DNA of 54,551 nt, from assembly GCA_021841025.1 (NCBI GenBank), contig JAKBWA010000051.1, positions 1-54,551 of the forward strand, written 5' to 3'. Under the pieces are notes generated by a model that had not been told where the DNA came from, did no database searches, and worked only from the letters and a program-made list of their open reading frames with translations. Below, in pieces: positions 51,945 through 54,551 of this stretch. Made by a program: the position numbers and the translations under genes. Source of the stretch: Bacillota bacterium (lineage in GTDB: Bacteria; Bacillota; Sulfobacillia; Sulfobacillales; Sulfobacillaceae). Each line of letters starts with the position of its first letter. The stretch's first letter is position 1.

Positions 51945-52922
51945 ATGTCTAATGGTGTGCTGGTGATCTTTGATCAAAATCAGGGTCAGGTGCGGCATGT
52001 AGTCCCTGAAATTTTGACGGTGGCCCGTGAGCTGGGAGTCGGAGCCGTTACCGCGCTGACGTTTGGAGTCAGGGCATCTGAAACCCTCGAAACTTTAGGT
52101 GAATACGGTGCCGCTCAGGCTGTAATTTGGGAACACGAGCCGTTCACGCGTTACAGTTCCGATGGCTTTGCCGATGCCATAGTGGAGTTGGTCCCGCAAG
52201 TAGACCCTTCAGTGATTTTGTTTCCGGCGTCTGCTTGGGGCAAAGACCTTTCCCCTCGGGTTGCTGAACTATTGGGGGCCGGATTGGTTACTGATTGTTT
52301 ATCCTTGCGTACCGATGCCAATCAGCGCGTAATTGCCACTCGGCCTATATATGCAGGTAAAGCACTGGCTGAGGTGGCCGTGGAAACACCTATACAAATG
52401 TTTTCAATGCGTCCTAATATTAATAAGGCGATATCCCATCCCGTAAAGCCCCAAGTGCTGGACTGGACACCTTCTATTGGAGAGAACTCTTTTCGCTCTG
52501 TGGTTGTCGAGGTAAGACAAGCCGAGAGTGGGACCAAGGAAGTGACTGAAGCCGATATTGTTGTGTCCGGAGGCCGTGGGCTAAAGGCCCCAGAAAATTT
52601 TGCTCTGCTAGATCAATTAGCCGAAGTTTTGGGTGCGGCGGTGGGATCGTCCAGACCGGTTGCGGATGATGGTTGGGTACCTCACTCCTATCACATCGGC
52701 CAAACAGGGAAAGTGGTCAGTCCAACCGTCTATTTTGCTATAGGGATTTCCGGAGCGATTCAGCATTTAGCAGGAATTTCGGGGTCGAAGTATATTGTGG
52801 CTATTAATAGCGATCCGGAGGCTCCTATTTTTAAGGTGGCGAATTATGGGGTTGTGGGCGACTTATTTCAAGTCGTTCCAGCTTTGACAGAAGAAATCCG
52901 AAAGATTAAAGCCAATAGTTGA
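51945..52922 (+). CDS. etfA: electron transfer flavoprotein alpha subunit
   Basis: Large ETF subunit carrying the redox FAD. The C-terminal FAD domain shows SRPVADDGWVPHSYHIGQTGKVV (as SRPVADDGW and IGQTGKVVSPTVYFAIGISG), then GISGAIQHLAG and NSDPEAPIF. Length 325 is normal. AGGGGGG precedes the ATG. No dehydrogenase gene is adjacent, so its electron donors lie elsewhere. The Fe-S/haem protein at 32031-34043 is a candidate electron acceptor leading to menaquinone. Confidence 0.95.
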   Translation: MSNGVLVIFDQNQGQVRHVVPEILTVARELGVGAVTALTFGVRASETLETLGEYGAAQAVIWEHEPFTRYSSDGFADAIVELVPQVDPSVILFPASAWGKDLSPRVAELLGAGLVTDCLSLRTDANQRVIATRPIYAGKALAEVAVETPIQMFSMRPNINKAISHPVKPQVLDWTPSIGENSFRSVVVEVRQAESGTKEVTEADIVVSGGRGLKAPENFALLDQLAEVLGAAVGSSRPVADDGWVPHSYHIGQTGKVVSPTVYFAIGISGAIQHLAGISGSKYIVAINSDPEAPIFKVANYGVVGDLFQVVPALTEEIRKIKANS

Positions 52923-52954
52923 TTCTCGCCACATCATGAATTGGCCAGGACCGG

Positions 52955-52997
52955 CATAGGGATATGGATAACCATGGTAAGGAGGCATATCCCTATG
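52955..52997 (+). promoter_or_regulatory. 12-bp perfect inverted repeat enclosing the SD and start codon of the next gene
   Basis: CATAGGGATATG (52955-52966) pairs exactly with CATATCCCTATG (52986-52997). The last three bases of the second arm are the ATG start codon, and the 19-base loop ends with the SD AAGGAGG (52979-52985). Folding in mRNA would hide the start codon, so it is a candidate translational switch or RNA thermometer. As DNA it could also be an operator. Confidence 0.65.
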
Positions 52998-54020
52998 AAA
53001 CGTCCAGTTTCTTTGGTTTTGCTATTGTCTTTTCTTGTAGCACAGCTGTATGTGTCCAAAGTTCCCCAAGCTCATCAAGTGCAAACTAGCAGTTGGCTGG
53101 CAGTAACCAGTCAGCCCGGCGGTTTAGTTTACCGTAATGAAAATTATTACCTCGTTACAGGCCATGGAGCTTTGCTACTGGAGTCAACGGGGATCAGTAT
53201 TAAAAGTCATCAGCGAGGATTGAATTGGGTTGAGGTTCCCGAACCATCTGGAGCCGGGGCGTGGCAAATGGCATTGGCCAATGGCGAGATTCCTTTGTTG
53301 GGAATTGGCGCGCCCGTGTATCCGGCACCTAACGGGAGTAGCGCTATGTGGATCGATCCAGGCAACCATCAACTATACTATTCGCGGCCTCCTTTGTCCG
53401 ACAGACGACTGGTGAATACAAATTTGAGAAAAGTCAAAAAAGTGGTATGGGCCCAAGATGCCGAGAGTGCGGCTATTTTAGGCGAGGGTCCACAAGGAGC
53501 CGGAGTATATCTCTGGACTCGTGCTAATCGTATTTACCCTGCTATCATTCCTTCATCAGGACAGCAGATTAGTAATTTTGGTATTAGCCGCAATCAAATT
53601 GTGACGGCTGCCTTGAACAACCGGCAACTATTTGTTCAGGGACACGGGAAAATAAATCTTCCGTCTATGCGTCAGCTTCGTGTTTCTTCTCACTATTTTG
53701 CCGCGCTAGGGAGAACTTCTTCCCAGGTATTTTTTTGGATTAATGGCAAAATACATCACTATCCTGTTTCTTCCCGATTAAAATGGGCAGGTATTCCGCG
53801 ATTTGCCAAGGGTGGAACAACCTCTGCTGTCTTAGATCAAAATCCGCATGGAACGTGGCAACTTTCCTTATATAGTCATCGGCAGTTCCTTGCTGTGCGT
53901 ATGCCGTTTTCTCATGTCAGTGAATATCATTTGCTCGGTTTCATGGGGCAGCACTGGGTTTTAGTCACGATTCCCCATGGAAATCACCGCGGAACTTATG
54001 CATGGTGGGTCAATATTTAA
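52995..54020 (+). CDS. exported or membrane-anchored hypothetical protein, beta-rich
   Basis: A 341-residue protein. The frame opens at 52941, but the ATG at 52995 follows AAGGAGG at 9 bases and yields a signal-like N-terminus (MKRPVSLVLLLSFLVAQLYV). The rest is rich in Ser, Gly, His and aromatic residues with repeated strand-turn patterns (GLVYRNENYYLVTG, HQLYYSRPPL, QVFFWINGKIHHY), suggesting a beta-propeller-like extracellular domain, though no repeat is exact. No family is recognised. Its start lies in a hairpin, so translation may be controlled. It stands alone at the edge of the IS remnants. Confidence 0.7.
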   Translation: MKRPVSLVLLLSFLVAQLYVSKVPQAHQVQTSSWLAVTSQPGGLVYRNENYYLVTGHGALLLESTGISIKSHQRGLNWVEVPEPSGAGAWQMALANGEIPLLGIGAPVYPAPNGSSAMWIDPGNHQLYYSRPPLSDRRLVNTNLRKVKKVVWAQDAESAAILGEGPQGAGVYLWTRANRIYPAIIPSSGQQISNFGISRNQIVTAALNNRQLFVQGHGKINLPSMRQLRVSSHYFAALGRTSSQVFFWINGKIHHYPVSSRLKWAGIPRFAKGGTTSAVLDQNPHGTWQLSLYSHRQFLAVRMPFSHVSEYHLLGFMGQHWVLVTIPHGNHRGTYAWWVNI

Positions 54021-54049
54021 AGAGGGTAGCGTTTGTAGGTTTGTAGGTT

Positions 54050-54246
54050 ATGGTTCCGATTTGACTCATAAAAAAAGTACTCCAAACCCTTTCGTTGCCT
54101 CATTAAAAAATGTACTCAAAAAAGGTGTGCTACGATGGCAACGCGAAATTCTCGGCATCACATTCAGGAGGATTCCTCGATGCCGCTGTCTTTACGAGAA
54201 CGTCAAGCCGTCGTGCGTGAGTTGGCTCCCTGGTACCGGCGGTCTA
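54050..54246 (+). mobile_element. left-end remnant of an insertion sequence
   Basis: Two similar AT-rich blocks, CTCATAAAAAAAGTACTC (54064-54081) and CTCATTAAAAAATGTACTC (54100-54118), precede a short transposase start. Such subterminal repeats are typical of IS ends. The left boundary is approximate. A tandem GTTTGTAG pair lies at 54031-54046. The element is broken at about 54246, where unrelated sequence begins. Confidence 0.5.
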
Positions 54247-54281
54247 ACCCCATATGCGCTAAATTAAGCCCCTCGAGTTGA
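54135..54281 (+). pseudogene. truncated transposase N-terminus (integrase/DDE type)
   Basis: A 48-codon frame begins MATRNSRHHIQEDSS and reaches MPLSLRERQAVVRELAPWYRR near codons 16-36 (shown as LRERQAVVRELAPWYRR). That segment recalls the N-terminus of DDE transposases in which a K-x-x-K-G-x-I-L-D-E stretch should follow. Instead the sequence switches to unrelated residues and stops. I take it as a gene interrupted by another insertion at about 54246. The IS family is uncertain. Confidence 0.55.
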
Positions 54282-54551
54282 ATTGGAGTCTCCGCTTGCG
54301 TGGTCGCTCATGGAGTGTCTTGGTCCACGCGCGGGAGGTCAGGCACCCATCCGTCAGCTCCACAAACCTCTGAACGATCACTCGGAGATCTGGCCAAATC
54401 ATTGGGGAAATACGCTACACGGCGGGGGATATCGCTGCGAACTGGAAATCCATAGGGGGAAAAATCCGGCCCCTGGGTTCGGATGGCATCCACGAGGACC
54501 GCGCCCAACAGCTTGAAGAGATAGGTTTGGGCCAAATTCGGATCGAACGCC
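54247..54551 (-). mobile_element. end of a second insertion sequence, reading leftward (runs off right edge)
   Basis: From about 54247 the sequence differs from the first IS. On the minus strand a frame from the right edge to 54308 reads FDPNLAQTYLFKLLGAVLV and on. A second minus frame (about 54380-54258) reads LRVIVQRFVELTDGCLTSR then ERPRKRRLQF, the basic tail expected of a transposase C-terminus. The two would join by a frameshift, so the copy may be decayed. The family was not identified and the other end lies outside. Confidence 0.4.

Noticed and set aside
1-54551. tRNA, rRNA or CRISPR loci
   Set aside because: No cloverleaf-like gene in the intergenic gaps, no rRNA segments and no regularly spaced repeats were found by eye.

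Overview
The window reads as a chromosomal segment of a thermo-acidophilic Firmicute of the Sulfobacillus type. This is an inference from gene content: menaquinone rather than ubiquinone synthesis, a T-box-led ilv-leu operon, hemAXCDB order, CoxG/MobA-type molybdenum-enzyme accessory genes, Feo iron uptake and a truncated transposase of a kind common there. Base composition is roughly balanced and start codons are mixed ATG/GTG/TTG with strong Shine-Dalgarno (SD) sequences. No rRNA, tRNA or CRISPR array was seen. About 50 genes are housekeeping or metabolic; accessory DNA is confined to the last 0.5 kb.

Layout. 1-2.8 kb: start of an exported-protein gene leaving the window on the left, a long AT-rich gap, a lone glycosyltransferase and a small exported protein. 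2.8-10.3 kb, minus strand: one operon menF-menD-menH-menB-menE-menA plus a small membrane protein, apparently read from a promoter so close to menF that the mRNA may be leaderless. 10.4-11.2 kb: an APH-fold kinase. 11.4-19.4 kb: a T-box riboswitch followed by ilvN-ilvC-leuA-leuB-ilvB-ilvE-pheA. 19.5-22.0 kb: a HypE-like AIR-synthase-family gene coupled to thiD and thiE. 22.1-27.1 kb: a YigZ-family gene, a diacylglycerol glucosyltransferase-like gene, an MFS transporter, a NodB deacetylase and a small unknown. 27.3-31.7 kb: coxG-like, mocA-like, a hydrolase, a NarL-type two-component pair and tatC.

32-38.1 kb: feoA-like, a large membrane haem/Fe-S oxidoreductase, a gamma-glutamyltransferase, feoB and a zinc ribbon. 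38.2-42.7 kb: TCA genes icd, mdh, sucC and sucD. 42.7-43.8 kb: two small HTH regulators around a 0.5-kb regulatory gap. 44.0-49.4 kb: hemA, hemX-like, hemC, a hemD fusion and hemB. 49.5-52.9 kb: a tiny ORF, selA, etfB and etfA. 53-54.0 kb: an exported protein whose ribosome-binding site lies in a hairpin. 54.0-54.55 kb: insertion-sequence remnants, apparently nested.

How the parts fit: the men operon makes the quinone, EtfAB collects electrons from flavin dehydrogenases, and the membrane Fe-S/haem-b protein at 32-34 kb looks like the enzyme that passes ETF electrons to menaquinone. The hem genes supply its haem and the Feo proteins its iron. The most notable oddities are hemC, which has no canonical start codon ahead of its conserved N-terminus (ACG is best placed), the SD-sequestering hairpin at 52955-52997, a perfect 28-bp palindrome before selA, a HemD fused to a decayed methyltransferase-like domain, and ilvN separated from ilvB.
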